Of a DNA stretch of 64,000 nt, positions 36,484-45,223 are shown one piece after another. The position numbers and the translations under genes were made by a program. This DNA is from Pedobacter namyangjuensis (GTDB taxonomy: Bacteria > Bacteroidota > Bacteroidia > Sphingobacteriales > Sphingobacteriaceae), in NCBI RefSeq assembly GCF_003313325.1, contig NZ_QMHQ01000001.1, positions 806,001 through 870,000 of the forward strand, read 5' to 3'. Under the pieces are notes generated by a model that saw nothing but the letters and a program-made list of their open reading frames with translations, made no database searches and had not been told where the DNA came from. Each line of letters starts with the position of its first letter. Positions within the stretch are counted from its first letter, which is position 1.

Positions 36484-36520
36484 ACCACAAACGCCCAGAT
36501 ATTATCGGGGCGTTTGTGGT
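36484..36520 (+). terminator. Terminator between the lipoprotein gene and dtd
   Basis: A 13-bp stem (arms 36484-36496 and 36508-36520) with an 11-nt loop and weak A/T flanks. It separates the convergent lipoprotein and dtd genes and may serve both. Confidence 0.7.
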
Positions 36521-36548
36521 ATATAATAAAGTCTCTTTAGGGTTGGGC

Positions 36549-37001
36549 TTACTCTTTGTTTTTAGTATCAATTATGATTGTTGTTGGCCCATCATTAACT
36601 AGGCTAATTTTCATGTCGGCACCAAAAACGCCACAAGCAACTTCTTTATTTAGCAAAGCTGATAAACGACTAATCGTAGCTTCATAAAGCGGAATCGCTT
36701 TATCTGGTCTTGCAGCTCTGGTAAAGCCCGGTCTATTACCTTTTTTTGTCGATGCAAATAATGTAAACTGGCTAATCAATAAAATATTGCCATCAATATC
36801 TGCCAAGGCTTTATTCATCAAACCATTTTCATCACTAAAAACACGCATATTGGCAATTTTTTGTGCAAGCCACTCTAAATCCTCATCCGTATCGGCATCT
36901 TCAATACCCAACAAAACTAAAAAGCCCTGCTCAATATGTCCGGTAATGTTGCCATCAACCTTGCAACTCGCTTCTGTAACTCTTTGTAAAACTGCTCTCA
37001 T
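36549..37001 (-). CDS. dtd: D-aminoacyl-tRNA deacylase
   Basis: A 150-residue proofreading enzyme removing D-amino acids mischarged onto tRNA. Family signatures are MRAVLQRVTEASCKVDG at the start, LLISQFTLFASTKKGNRPGF, and the C-terminal GPTTIIIDTK. The cross-subunit Gly-cis-Pro motif is present in NDGPTT. The length is normal. It sits downstream of rsgA on the same strand after a 100-bp spacer. Confidence 0.95.
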   Translation of the reverse strand: MRAVLQRVTEASCKVDGNITGHIEQGFLVLLGIEDADTDEDLEWLAQKIANMRVFSDENGLMNKALADIDGNILLISQFTLFASTKKGNRPGFTRAARPDKAIPLYEATISRLSALLNKEVACGVFGADMKISLVNDGPTTIIIDTKNKE

Positions 37002-37101
37002 TTTGGTTTTTTTTTTAATAGAAAAAAAATAATCATTTTATGAGGGTTTTGTATATGTTTGAACCTTTATTAAACAACCAACTACCTAACCAACCAAAAA
37101 A

Positions 37102-38022
37102 CTAGCCCCTCGTATCGTTATTATGATAAATACTCAAATAGCTTTCGTAGCGGCTCAAGTCAATTTCACCTTCTTCAACAGCTTTTATAACCGCACAACC
37201 GGGTTCGTTAACGTGCCTACAATTGTTAAACCTGCATTGGTTTAAGCGATCTCGCATCTCTACAAAATAATGGCTCAACTCTTCGGGTCTAATGTCGAAG
37301 ACCCCTAATTCCCTGATTCCGGGAGTGTCAATTAAATAACCGCCAAAAGGCAAATTGTGCATTTCGGCAAATGTAGTGGTGTGCTGCCCCTTATCGCTCC
37401 ATTCAGAAACCTCGCCGGTTTTAATCTCGAAACCTGGTAACAAGGCATTAATTAAGCTCGATTTTCCAACACCAGAATGCCCAGAAAACAAGGTGGTTTT
37501 ATCTTTTAATAATCCCTCTATTAAATCAATGTTGGTGCCTTTTAAGGCCGAAACCTCATAACAAGAGTAGCCAATAGCTTCATAAATAGCTTTGTACTCC
37601 GCTAAAATTTCTAAACCTTCTTTACTGAAAAGATCAAGCTTGTTAAATATCAACGAAGTGGGGATGCTGTACGCTTCAGAAGTAACCAAAAAACGGTCTA
37701 TAAAGCCTAAGGACGTTCGTGGCGAAGCAAGCGTTACAATTAAAAAAGCCTGATCCAGATTTGCTGCAATAATTTGCGCTTGTTTACTTAGGTTAATAGA
37801 TTTCCGGATGATATAATTTTTCCGTTCTTCTAAACGATCAATCACGCCGGTATCGGCATTAGGCTCCAGCTCAAAACCTACCTTGTCGCCCACAGCAACC
37901 GGATTTGTCGTTTGAATTCCCTTAATCCTAAACTTGCCCTTAATACGGCAATCGTAAGTGTTACCGTCTTCGGCAACAACCTGGTACCAACTCCCGGTAG
38001 ATTTAATTACTAATCCCTGCAT
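37102..38022 (-). CDS. rsgA: Ribosome small-subunit GTPase RsgA
   Basis: A 306-residue circularly permuted GTPase of 30S assembly. Order of parts: OB-fold (residues 1-70), G4 FNKLDLFS, G1 [18 protein letters not shown]3 DTPGIRELG, and a C-terminal zinc knuckle with Cys at CRFNNCRHVNEPGC. A TACCTTTG element (minus strand) sits at 38033-38040, only 11 bases above the ATG, which suggests a nearly leaderless transcript. This is a weak inference, because a -33 TTG is not clear. Confidence 0.95.
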   Translation of the reverse strand: MQGLVIKSTGSWYQVVAEDGNTYDCRIKGKFRIKGIQTTNPVAVGDKVGFELEPNADTGVIDRLEERKNYIIRKSINLSKQAQIIAANLDQAFLIVTLASPRTSLGFIDRFLVTSEAYSIPTSLIFNKLDLFSKEGLEILAEYKAIYEAIGYSCYEVSALKGTNIDLIEGLLKDKTTLFSGHSGVGKSSLINALLPGFEIKTGEVSEWSDKGQHTTTFAEMHNLPFGGYLIDTPGIRELGVFDIRPEELSHYFVEMRDRLNQCRFNNCRHVNEPGCAVIKAVEEGEIDLSRYESYLSIYHNNDTRG

Positions 38023-38508
38023 ATTCTTAAAACAAAGGTAGTGATATGATTACACACATTGAAAACGATTATTTAGAATTTGAAAAGCAATTGCAACGCT
38101 GCTATGGGCCGAAAGCCCTGCCATCCATTACAATCTTTTTTGTTTTTTGGCATATCAACGTTAGGAGATATCACCGCGTATAGCGCAAAACCAAAATGAA
38201 TCTACTACTCTGCAAAAAAAACAAAAAAGGATTTTCACTGCTGACAGGTTTAGTAAATTTATCGCCATGCAAAAAACTAACAAAAAACCCAGTTGCTAAA
38301 AAAGCTTTTGTTCTTAAACCCGATTGCAGTGATATACTTTTTTGTTCTTAAAACAAAAAAGATTAAACGTAAAGCGGGACAGAACTTGCCGATGAATTAC
38401 TGCATCTGCTTTTCAAAAAAATAAAATCATCAAATGTTGTAAACCATTGCGAATTTTATAGCTTACAACTGTTTTTAATAATAAAAATAAAATATTTTAA
38501 AATAACAC
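38023..38508. repeat. Intergenic region with REP-like repeat copy C
   Basis: No gene. It contains AACCCGATTGCA followed by a 10-bp stem (arms CTTTTTTGTT at 38337-38346 and AACAAAAAAG at 38352-38361) and AAACGTAAAGCGGGACAGAAC-like flanking; the same order occurs at 50.1 kb. The remaining bases up to the thr promoter hold nothing recognisable. Confidence 0.55.
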
Positions 38509-38540
38509 TTGACATTGTAAAAATTAATCGTCTACTTAGT
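38509..38540 (+). promoter_or_regulatory. Probable promoter of the thr operon
   Basis: TTGACA at 38509-38514 and TACTTAGT at 38533-38540 with about 21 nt between the boxes. The -7 box matches TAnnTTTG only partly. A 6-bp hairpin (GGTGTA with TACACC, 38541-38557) lies at the predicted 5' end of the transcript. Confidence 0.4.
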
Positions 38541-38565
38541 GGTGTAGAAAATACACCAAGAGAAA

Positions 38566-38637
38566 ATGATTTTTAACAACACAATTATTACCATTATTAC
38601 ATCAACAACAGGCCAATGCCTGATGGGGAAACGCTAG
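38566..38637 (+). CDS. thrL: thr operon leader peptide (attenuator)
   Basis: A 23-codon open frame from ATG 38566 to TAG 38635-38637. Codons 6-15 encode TIITIITSTT, so five Thr and, with codon 2, five Ile occur in the first 15 residues. This is the classic composition of leader peptides controlling threonine synthesis. The final codons overlap a sequence able to pair with the left arm of the downstream terminator. The peptide itself has no other function. Ribosome stalling at Thr/Ile codons would favour the antiterminator. Confidence 0.8.
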   Translation: MIFNNTIITIITSTTGQCLMGKR

Positions 38638-38699
38638 TGGTATAATTGAAACACAACATATAAAGCGCTCCCGAGAATATCGGGAGCGCTTTTTTTTTT
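38609..38699 (+). promoter_or_regulatory. Attenuator of thrABC: pause hairpin, antiterminator and terminator
   Basis: The pause hairpin CAGGC/GCCTG (38609-38622) lies inside the leader. The antiterminator pairs GGG (38626-38628) and CGCT (38632-38635) with CCC (38670-38672) and AGCG (38664-38667). The terminator is a 13-bp stem (38662-38674 with 38680-38692), 5-nt loop, and a T-run to 38699. The two structures are mutually exclusive because they share the terminator's left arm. A ribosome reaching the stop at 38635 would cover the antiterminator strand. Confidence 0.78.
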
Positions 38700-38710
38700 A
38701 ACCTAAAATT

Positions 38711-41167
38711 ATGAATGTTTTAAAGTTTGGCGGTACGTCAGTAGGTTCGGTAGAAAGCATTAGCGCTTTGTTGAACATCTTAGCAAAGGAAAATCAACAG
38801 CCAGAAAAACCAATTGTGGTTTTATCGGCCATGAGTGGCGTAACCAATTTGCTAACCGCTATGGCAGAAAAGGCTGCATTAGGGCAAGATTATAGTAGCG
38901 AACTAAAATCTATAGAGCAACGCCATTTTGATGTAGTACGAGCTTTGTTACCTGCTGCGGCGCAAAATCCTGTTTTAACTAAGCTGAAGCTTTATTTCAA
39001 CGAGCTGGAGGAACTTTTGCAAGCCATTTATAACTTAAAGGAATTGAGTTTGCAAGCTAAGGATTTGGTGCTAAGCTATGGCGAACGTTGCTCAACTTTA
39101 ATGGTTAGCCATATTGCTAAACAGCAATTTCCGGAAGCGGTTTTTGCAGATGCAACACAGTTTATTAAAACTGATAGTAATTTCGGTCAGGCAAGAGTTG
39201 ATACTCAATTAACCGACTTTTTGGTGAAGGATTTTTATGAGCAGCATGCCGATAAAATCCTTTTTGTTACTGGCTTTGTTGCCAGTAATGATGCGAACAG
39301 GGTTACGACATTAGGTAGGGGCGGTAGCGATTATACTGCGGCAATCTTAGCGTCGGCCTTAAATGCAAACGAAATACAAATTTGGACCGACGTAAACGGT
39401 ATGATGACTGCCGACCCAAGGATAGTGAAAAAAGCTTTTCCGTTAGAAGAGTTAAGCTACATAGAAGCAATGGAACTGTCGTACTTTGGGGCCAAGGTTA
39501 TTTATCCGCCTACAATGACACCGGCTTTTTTAAAGAAGATTCCAATTGTTATCAGAAATACTTTCGAAGCAGATTTTGAAGGCACTTACATTCGTCATGG
39601 TGCAAAACCATCGGCTTTGCCTATAAAAGGAATTTCTTCTATAGATGATATCAGCATTATTAATTTGGCTGGTAGCGGTATGGTTGGCAAGGCAGGTTTT
39701 AGTGGACGATTGTTTTCTTTGCTTTCTCGCGAGCAAATTAACGTGGTTTTAATCACCCAATCTTCGTCAGAGCATAGCATTACTTTTGCCGTAAAACCTG
39801 ATGATGCGGTTAAAGCAGTTAATTTAATTGCTAAAGAATTTGATTTAGAATTACAAGCCAACAAATTACAAGCGCCAGAAGTAGAAACTGGTTTGGCCGT
39901 GCTGGCAATAGTGGGAGAAAACATGAAACGTACGCCAGGAATTTCTGGTAAGTTGTTTTATGCCTTGGGCAGAAATGGTGTAAATGTTCACGCCATTGCG
40001 CAAGGTTCTTCTGAGTATAATATTTCGGTTATTATCGCCAAGGCAGATTTATCTAAAGCGGTAAATGCGGTGCATGATGCTTTTTATACCGAGCTTAATA
40101 AAACCTTACACGTTTTCTGTTTAGGAACTGGAAATATTGGTAAAACCTTATTTAAACAACTGCAGGTTCAAATGCCTTTTTTGGCTAAAAATAACGATTT
40201 GCAAGTAAAAGTAATGGGTATAGCTAATACCAGAAAGATGTTGTTATCGCCCGTTGGTATAGCTTTGCAAAGCTGGGAAGAGACGTTAGATACACAAGGC
40301 GAGCCAGCGGATTTGGAGACCTTTGTAGCCAAAATGAAAGCTATGAATTTACCAAACTGTGTGTTTGTAGATAATACCGCTAGTCCGCAACCCGTACCAT
40401 TTTATCAAGGTATTTTCGAAGCTAGTATTTCTGTGGTTACCTGTAATAAAATTGGCAACTCGGCAAGTTTTGCGCAGTACGAAATTTTTAAAAATACGGC
40501 CCGTAAGTTTGGTGTTGATTTTTATTACGAAACTAATGTCGGCGCAGGTTTGCCAATTATTAGAACGTTAAAAGATTTGATGATGAGCGGGGATAAGGTA
40601 GCTCGAATCGAAGCCATATTATCAGGAACAATTTCATATATTTTTAACCATTTTAAGGGCGATGTAGCTTTTCATGAAGTGGTAAAAGAAGCGCAGGAAT
40701 TAGGTTACACAGAACCAGATCCAAGAGATGATTTGAATGGGAAAGATTTTATGCGTAAGATGCTCATTTTAGCTCGCGATGCGGGTTATGCTTTTGAAGA
40801 AGCTGATGTGAGTATTCAGAATATGTTGCCCGATGCCTGTCTGCAAGCCCCAACTGTAGAAGCGTTTTACGAACAGCTTAGGCTTAATGCCGAGTACTTC
40901 ACTAAACTGAAAGAAGAAGCCGAAGCTAACAAAAAGGTATTAAGGTATATTGGCAAACTTGAAGATGGGAAAGCATCCATCACCTTGCAAATGGTAGATG
41001 ACAACCATCCGTTTTATATGCTTTCTGGCAGTGATAATATCATTTCTTTTACTACAGACAGGTATAAAGTTAGACCGTTGGTAGTTAAAGGTCCGGGTGC
41101 TGGTGCAGAAGTTACGGCGGCTGGTGTTTTTGCAGATATTATTAATGTAGGTGGAGAGCGAAATTAG
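38711..41167 (+). CDS. thrA: Bifunctional aspartokinase / homoserine dehydrogenase
   Basis: An 818-residue fusion enzyme catalysing the first and third steps of the threonine/methionine branch. The aspartokinase N-terminus has LKFGGTSVGSVESI and the RVTTLGRGGSDYTAAIL loop. Two ACT-type regulatory segments follow (about residues 310-460). The homoserine-dehydrogenase half begins around LHVFCLGTGNIGKTL and contains the YETNVGAGLPIIRTLKDL, ILSGTISYIFN and GYTEPDPRDDLNGKDFMRKMLILARD motifs. The start is 11 bases after the attenuator, so it is the regulated gene. The length equals that of E. coli ThrA. Confidence 0.97.
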   Translation: MNVLKFGGTSVGSVESISALLNILAKENQQPEKPIVVLSAMSGVTNLLTAMAEKAALGQDYSSELKSIEQRHFDVVRALLPAAAQNPVLTKLKLYFNELEELLQAIYNLKELSLQAKDLVLSYGERCSTLMVSHIAKQQFPEAVFADATQFIKTDSNFGQARVDTQLTDFLVKDFYEQHADKILFVTGFVASNDANRVTTLGRGGSDYTAAILASALNANEIQIWTDVNGMMTADPRIVKKAFPLEELSYIEAMELSYFGAKVIYPPTMTPAFLKKIPIVIRNTFEADFEGTYIRHGAKPSALPIKGISSIDDISIINLAGSGMVGKAGFSGRLFSLLSREQINVVLITQSSSEHSITFAVKPDDAVKAVNLIAKEFDLELQANKLQAPEVETGLAVLAIVGENMKRTPGISGKLFYALGRNGVNVHAIAQGSSEYNISVIIAKADLSKAVNAVHDAFYTELNKTLHVFCLGTGNIGKTLFKQLQVQMPFLAKNNDLQVKVMGIANTRKMLLSPVGIALQSWEETLDTQGEPADLETFVAKMKAMNLPNCVFVDNTASPQPVPFYQGIFEASISVVTCNKIGNSASFAQYEIFKNTARKFGVDFYYETNVGAGLPIIRTLKDLMMSGDKVARIEAILSGTISYIFNHFKGDVAFHEVVKEAQELGYTEPDPRDDLNGKDFMRKMLILARDAGYAFEEADVSIQNMLPDACLQAPTVEAFYEQLRLNAEYFTKLKEEAEANKKVLRYIGKLEDGKASITLQMVDDNHPFYMLSGSDNIISFTTDRYKVRPLVVKGPGAGAEVTAAGVFADIINVGGERN

Positions 41168-41283
41168 ATAAAAGAACAAAGACAAAACAGCGAAGACCAA
41201 CTATAAAAAAGACCATAAAGAAATTATAAAATTAGATTTGGAACAAGGTCTTTATTCCTTGCTCCTTAATCTTCAATCCAGAT
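41168..41283. repeat. Intergenic thrA-thrB spacer with heptamer periodicity
   Basis: From the base after the thrA stop the spacer can be cut into 7-nt units (for example GAACAAA, GACAAAA, and nearer thrB CCTTAAT, CTTCAAT). The clearest perfect-phase part is 41250-41277, ending 6 bases before the thrB ATG. Confidence 0.6.
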
Positions 41284-42213
41284 ATGAAAGAAATAAAAGT
41301 TTTCGCTCCTGCCACCGTTGCCAATGTAGTTTGCGGATTTGATGTATTAGGCTTCGCAGTTAACGAACCTGGCGATGAAGTGGTAATGCGATTGGTTGAT
41401 GAACCTGGTGTTCGTTTACTGAAAATTACTGGCGATGATGGAAGATTGCCCTTGGATGCTAATAAAAATACGGTAAGTGCGGTTGTACAGCATTACCTTG
41501 AACATATAAATAGAAAAGACGTAGGCGTAGAAATAGAACTGCATAAAAAGATGCCAATTGGTAGCGGATTGGGTTCTAGTTCTGCAAGTACCGTTGCCGG
41601 TTTATATGCCATTAATCAGCTAATGGGAAATTTGCTAACTGCTAAAGAACTGGTCCCTTTTGCCATGAGAGGCGAAGAGTTGGCCTGCGGTTACGGACAT
41701 GCCGACAATGTTGCACCTGCGTTAATGGGTGGATTTGTTTTGGTTCGTAGTTATGAGCCTTTAGATTTAATAGCTTTGCCGACACCAGAAAATTTGTTTG
41801 CAGCTATTGTTTACCCGGAGGTAGAAGTACCTACTAAGGATGCAAGGCAAATGATACGATCTAAAGTTTTACTCAAAGACGCTGTTACCCAATGGGGAAA
41901 TGTAGCCGGATTGGTAAGTGGCTTATTCTTAAACGATATTGATCTGGTAGGCAGAAGCATGAAAGATGTTTTGGTAGAGCCGACACGATCAATCTTAATC
42001 CCTGGATTTGAAACTTTGAGAGAACTGGCAATGCAAAACGGCGCTGTAGGTTTTGGAATATCTGGATCTGGTCCATCTGTATTCGCGTTAGCTAAAGATG
42101 AGGCAACTGCTAGAAAAATAACCGATGCACAACAAAAACATTTATCTCAATTAAATATTAACAGCAACGCTTACGTTTCTTCGGTAAATGCCGAAGGACC
42201 AAGAATTATGTGA
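41284..42213 (+). CDS. thrB: Homoserine kinase
   Basis: A 309-residue GHMP-family kinase phosphorylating L-homoserine. The N-terminus is KVFAPATVANVVCGFDVLGFAV, the ATP loop is KKMPIGSGLGSSSASTVAGLYA, and the motif 3 region is FGISGSGPSVFALA. The length is normal. Second gene of thrABC. Confidence 0.96.
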   Translation: MKEIKVFAPATVANVVCGFDVLGFAVNEPGDEVVMRLVDEPGVRLLKITGDDGRLPLDANKNTVSAVVQHYLEHINRKDVGVEIELHKKMPIGSGLGSSSASTVAGLYAINQLMGNLLTAKELVPFAMRGEELACGYGHADNVAPALMGGFVLVRSYEPLDLIALPTPENLFAAIVYPEVEVPTKDARQMIRSKVLLKDAVTQWGNVAGLVSGLFLNDIDLVGRSMKDVLVEPTRSILIPGFETLRELAMQNGAVGFGISGSGPSVFALAKDEATARKITDAQQKHLSQLNINSNAYVSSVNAEGPRIM

Positions 42214-42258
42214 ATAATTTTTAAGGTTGAAGGATTAGGGCGTAGGTAATACCGAGCA

Positions 42259-42299
42259 CTTAAACCCTAAACCTTATAACCCTAAACCGCTAACCTTAA
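42259..42299. repeat. Heptamer/octamer array before thrC
   Basis: Units such as AAACCCT and AAACCTT, with two 8-nt interruptions, fill the spacer up to the thrC ATG at 42300. The same unit type is found before rsmA. Confidence 0.65.
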
Positions 42300-43607
42300 A
42301 TGAAACTATACTCAACCAACAATAAAGATTTACGTGTCTCTTTTAAAGAAGCCGTTTTTAATAGCATGCCTAAAGACAAAGGCCTTTACATGCCTGTTGA
42401 AATTCCTAAATTAAGTAAGGACTTTATCGAAAATATAGAAAACTTTAGCTTACAAGATATTGCGAAACAAGTTGCATCAGCTTTGCTTAAAAATGATATT
42501 GAAATAGAGGCGCTTAACGCTTTGGTTGAAGATGCGGTAAACTTTGATGCTCCAGTTGTCAAACTAGATGATCAAACCTTTGTGCTAGAATTGTTCCACG
42601 GACCTTCATTGGCATTTAAGGATTTTGGTGCCCGATTTATGAGTAGGGTAATGGCTCATTTCCTAAAAGACGGCGAAAAATTATTAGATGTGTTGGTTGC
42701 CACTTCCGGTGATACGGGTGGAGCAGTAGCATTGGGCTTTTTGGGCGTTCCCAATACTAGGGTAACTATTCTGTTTCCCAAAGGGAAGGTAAGTGAGGTA
42801 CAGCGTTTACAATTGACAACCAATGGCAAAAATATTAGCGCAATTGCTGTTGATGGAACTTTTGATGATTGCCAAGCTTTAGTAAAACAGGCTTTTGCCG
42901 ATGATGAATTGAATGCTAAATTCCGTTTAACTTCTGCAAACTCTATAAATATTGCAAGGTTAATTCCGCAAACGTTTTACTATTTAAATGCTTATGCGCA
43001 GTTGAAGAGGCAGGGTTTTGATAAGGTGGTTTTTACGGTGCCGAGTGGAAATTTTGGAAACATAGGCGCAGGATCGCTAGCTTACAAGATGGGATTGCCT
43101 GTAAAAAGCTTTGTAGCTGCAACTAACGCCAACGATACGGTGCCTCGTTTTTTAGAAGGTGGCATTTACGAAACAAAACCATCTGTGCAAACCTATGCCA
43201 ACGCAATGGATGTAGGCGCACCTAGCAATTGGGTACGCATTATGGATATGTTTAACGAAAATCGTGAGGAAATCAATAAACTGGTAAAAGCCTACCGTTT
43301 TACGGATGAAGAGACTTTGGCTGGAATTCGGGAGCTCTTTGAAAATTTCAACTACGTTGCTTGCCCACATACCGCAATCGCCTATTTGGCAAGTAAATTT
43401 TACGCAGCAAATAATCCAAGCGAAAATACGGCTCAAGTGTTTTTATCTACGGCTCACGCTTGCAAATTCCCTGAAGTTTTTCCAGCTGATATTTTAGCTA
43501 AAGTAGCTTTACCCACTCAAGTACAATCTTTAAAAAATAACCCTGAAGTTTATAATGAATTAGGAAAGGACTTTGAAGGTTTTAAAGCGTATCTGTTGCA
43601 GAAATAA
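42300..43607 (+). CDS. thrC: Threonine synthase
   Basis: A 435-residue PLP enzyme making threonine from O-phosphohomoserine. The PLP-lysine region FHGPSLAFKDFGARFMSRV, the phosphate-binding ATSGDTGGAVALGF and the SGNFGNIGAG loop are present; the chain matches the bacterial long form. Third gene of thrABC, presumably under the attenuator. Confidence 0.97.
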   Translation: MKLYSTNNKDLRVSFKEAVFNSMPKDKGLYMPVEIPKLSKDFIENIENFSLQDIAKQVASALLKNDIEIEALNALVEDAVNFDAPVVKLDDQTFVLELFHGPSLAFKDFGARFMSRVMAHFLKDGEKLLDVLVATSGDTGGAVALGFLGVPNTRVTILFPKGKVSEVQRLQLTTNGKNISAIAVDGTFDDCQALVKQAFADDELNAKFRLTSANSINIARLIPQTFYYLNAYAQLKRQGFDKVVFTVPSGNFGNIGAGSLAYKMGLPVKSFVAATNANDTVPRFLEGGIYETKPSVQTYANAMDVGAPSNWVRIMDMFNENREEINKLVKAYRFTDEETLAGIRELFENFNYVACPHTAIAYLASKFYAANNPSENTAQVFLSTAHACKFPEVFPADILAKVALPTQVQSLKNNPEVYNELGKDFEGFKAYLLQK

Positions 43608-43736
43608 AATCATTCCACTTACAATTGAGCAAAAAGTAAGTACCACTAGGCACATAGATCAACTTCGGCTTATGCCTGTTTTTTAATGTGCTAATAGGCT
43701 TGATTTTTATCAGTTGGTGTGTTGCCTAAAACAAAA

Positions 43737-43763
43737 AAAGGTCATGCAAACTGCATGACCTTT
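43737..43763 (-). terminator. Terminator of the Bax-inhibitor-1-like gene
   Basis: A 12-bp stem (AAAGGTCATGCA with TGCATGACCTTT) and 3-nt loop, preceded by an A-run that reads as T-run on the minus strand. It lies 19 bases past the stop at 43782. Confidence 0.8.
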
Positions 43764-43781
43764 AAAGCACTTTAAAAGTTA

Positions 43782-44519
43782 TTATCGTCTGTCGCCAAAA
43801 ATTCTTAATAACGACAGGAATAAGTTAATAAAAGTGATGTACAACGATAATGCGCCCATAAGAGCCAATTTATTGCTGTCTTCTGTAGAAATTGTATTTC
43901 CCTCTTCATCTAAACCTTGACCTATTCTTTTAATCTCTTGTACTTTGTAAGCGGTTAACGCAGTAAAAATAGCTACGCCGATAAAACCTAAAATGTAGCC
44001 AAGGCTATCGCTCTGCAGAAACATATTAACTACACTGATAATGATCAAACCGATTACTCCGGCCATTAAAATTGGGCCAAATTTGCTTAAATCTACATTA
44101 GTAGTGTATCCCATAACTGCCATTACACCAAAAATAGCGCAAGCTGCCACGAAACAAATCGCAATTGAAGTGGTGGCGTAAATTAATAGAATGAAACTTA
44201 GCATTACTCCGGTTAATATAGAGTAGAGTAAGAATACACCTATTAAAGCTGGATAAGACAATCTGTTCATTGCACTTCCCATTAGAAATACAAGGCCTAC
44301 TGGCGCAAAAATCGCGATATAGCCTAATATGGTAAATCCCTTTTCGCCGATTAGATATTGCAAAATAACTGGGCTACTAGCTAAAAAATAAGCAGATACA
44401 GATGATAGCGCTAAAGCGACAAACATCCACAGAAATACGTTTCCGAAAAAACGCTTAGAAACGGCGCCTTGTTGTACGTAAGAAGGACTTTCGTTGTATT
44501 GATAATTTTGTTGTTCCAT
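43782..44519 (-). CDS. Bax inhibitor-1 (YccA/TMBIM) family membrane protein
   Basis: A 245-residue protein with seven hydrophobic helices and BI-1 family landmarks: an N-terminal soluble segment (NYQYNESPSYVQQGAVSKRFF), a helix rich in small residues (ISVVNMFLQSD region) and the C-terminal DSNKLALMGALSLYITFINLFLSLLRIFG. Bacterial members are pH-dependent Ca2+ leak channels (BsYetJ). The conserved aspartates in the family's pore could not be assigned with certainty from sequence alone. Confidence 0.88.
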   Translation of the reverse strand: MEQQNYQYNESPSYVQQGAVSKRFFGNVFLWMFVALALSSVSAYFLASSPVILQYLIGEKGFTILGYIAIFAPVGLVFLMGSAMNRLSYPALIGVFLLYSILTGVMLSFILLIYATTSIAICFVAACAIFGVMAVMGYTTNVDLSKFGPILMAGVIGLIIISVVNMFLQSDSLGYILGFIGVAIFTALTAYKVQEIKRIGQGLDEEGNTISTEDSNKLALMGALSLYITFINLFLSLLRIFGDRR

Positions 44520-44555
44520 TTATGGTAAAAATTGGTTTATGTTAAAAATAAGGTT

Positions 44556-45122
44556 TTAATTTAACCTTTTTGTCAATAGTTCTTCAACTTTTTTGTAAAA
44601 CTGATGTGGCTTAAGCTTTCGCCAATGTAAGTCGTCTAGTTCGCCTCCAAAATTGATGTAGTAGTCGATGCTGTTTTCCCTAAACTCCTGTATTACGTGT
44701 TCGTTAAAATTTACACCTGCAATCCAGCCGTCTTCCACGTCTTGGAACCATTCTTCGTAATAGGAATCGTCAGAAGTATGGAAATTTAAAACGTTTTCGC
44801 CTATCAGGATAAATTTATTAATGCCTTCGTCAACCATCAATTCAATGATTTCTCTTTTCAGCATCATAATATCGTTATTGATGGCATCATTCCATTCGCC
44901 CATCAACTCGATAATGGCATAATTTCGATCGTAATCTACAAACAATACTTTTATATAAAGTGTTTGCGAGCCAAAGGTATCCCATTGAGGATGAATGAGA
45001 AAGTTGTATAACTGCTTGTCGTAGTAAAACTCAGAATACTCGGTTTCGTAAAATGGCGATAACTCATCTTCTGCAGCGATATAATCGTCTCTCCACAAAT
45101 AAAAAGGTTCAATTTCGTGCAT
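44556..45122 (-). CDS. Conserved hypothetical protein
   Basis: A 188-residue acidic soluble protein, aromatic- and Asp/Glu-rich (EIEPFYLWRDDYIAAEDELSPFYETEYSEFYYD), followed by an alpha/beta part (VLFVDYDRNYAIIELMGEWNDAINNDIMMLKREIIELMVDEG). No signal peptide, membrane helix or catalytic motif is visible. I have the impression that such proteins occur across Bacteroidota, but I cannot name a family. It precedes the BI-1 gene by 36 bases on the same strand, so the two may be co-transcribed. A 7-nt periodic tract lies just above its start. Confidence 0.7.
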   Translation of the reverse strand: MHEIEPFYLWRDDYIAAEDELSPFYETEYSEFYYDKQLYNFLIHPQWDTFGSQTLYIKVLFVDYDRNYAIIELMGEWNDAINNDIMMLKREIIELMVDEGINKFILIGENVLNFHTSDDSYYEEWFQDVEDGWIAGVNFNEHVIQEFRENSIDYYINFGGELDDLHWRKLKPHQFYKKVEELLTKRLN

Positions 45123-45223
45123 TAGGGAATTTTAGATTTTAGATTAACGATTTCTGATGTTCTGCAACAGACAGCAATTAGCTTAATTGGTGTAGGCTTA
45201 AAATGTAAATCCTAATTCGTAAT

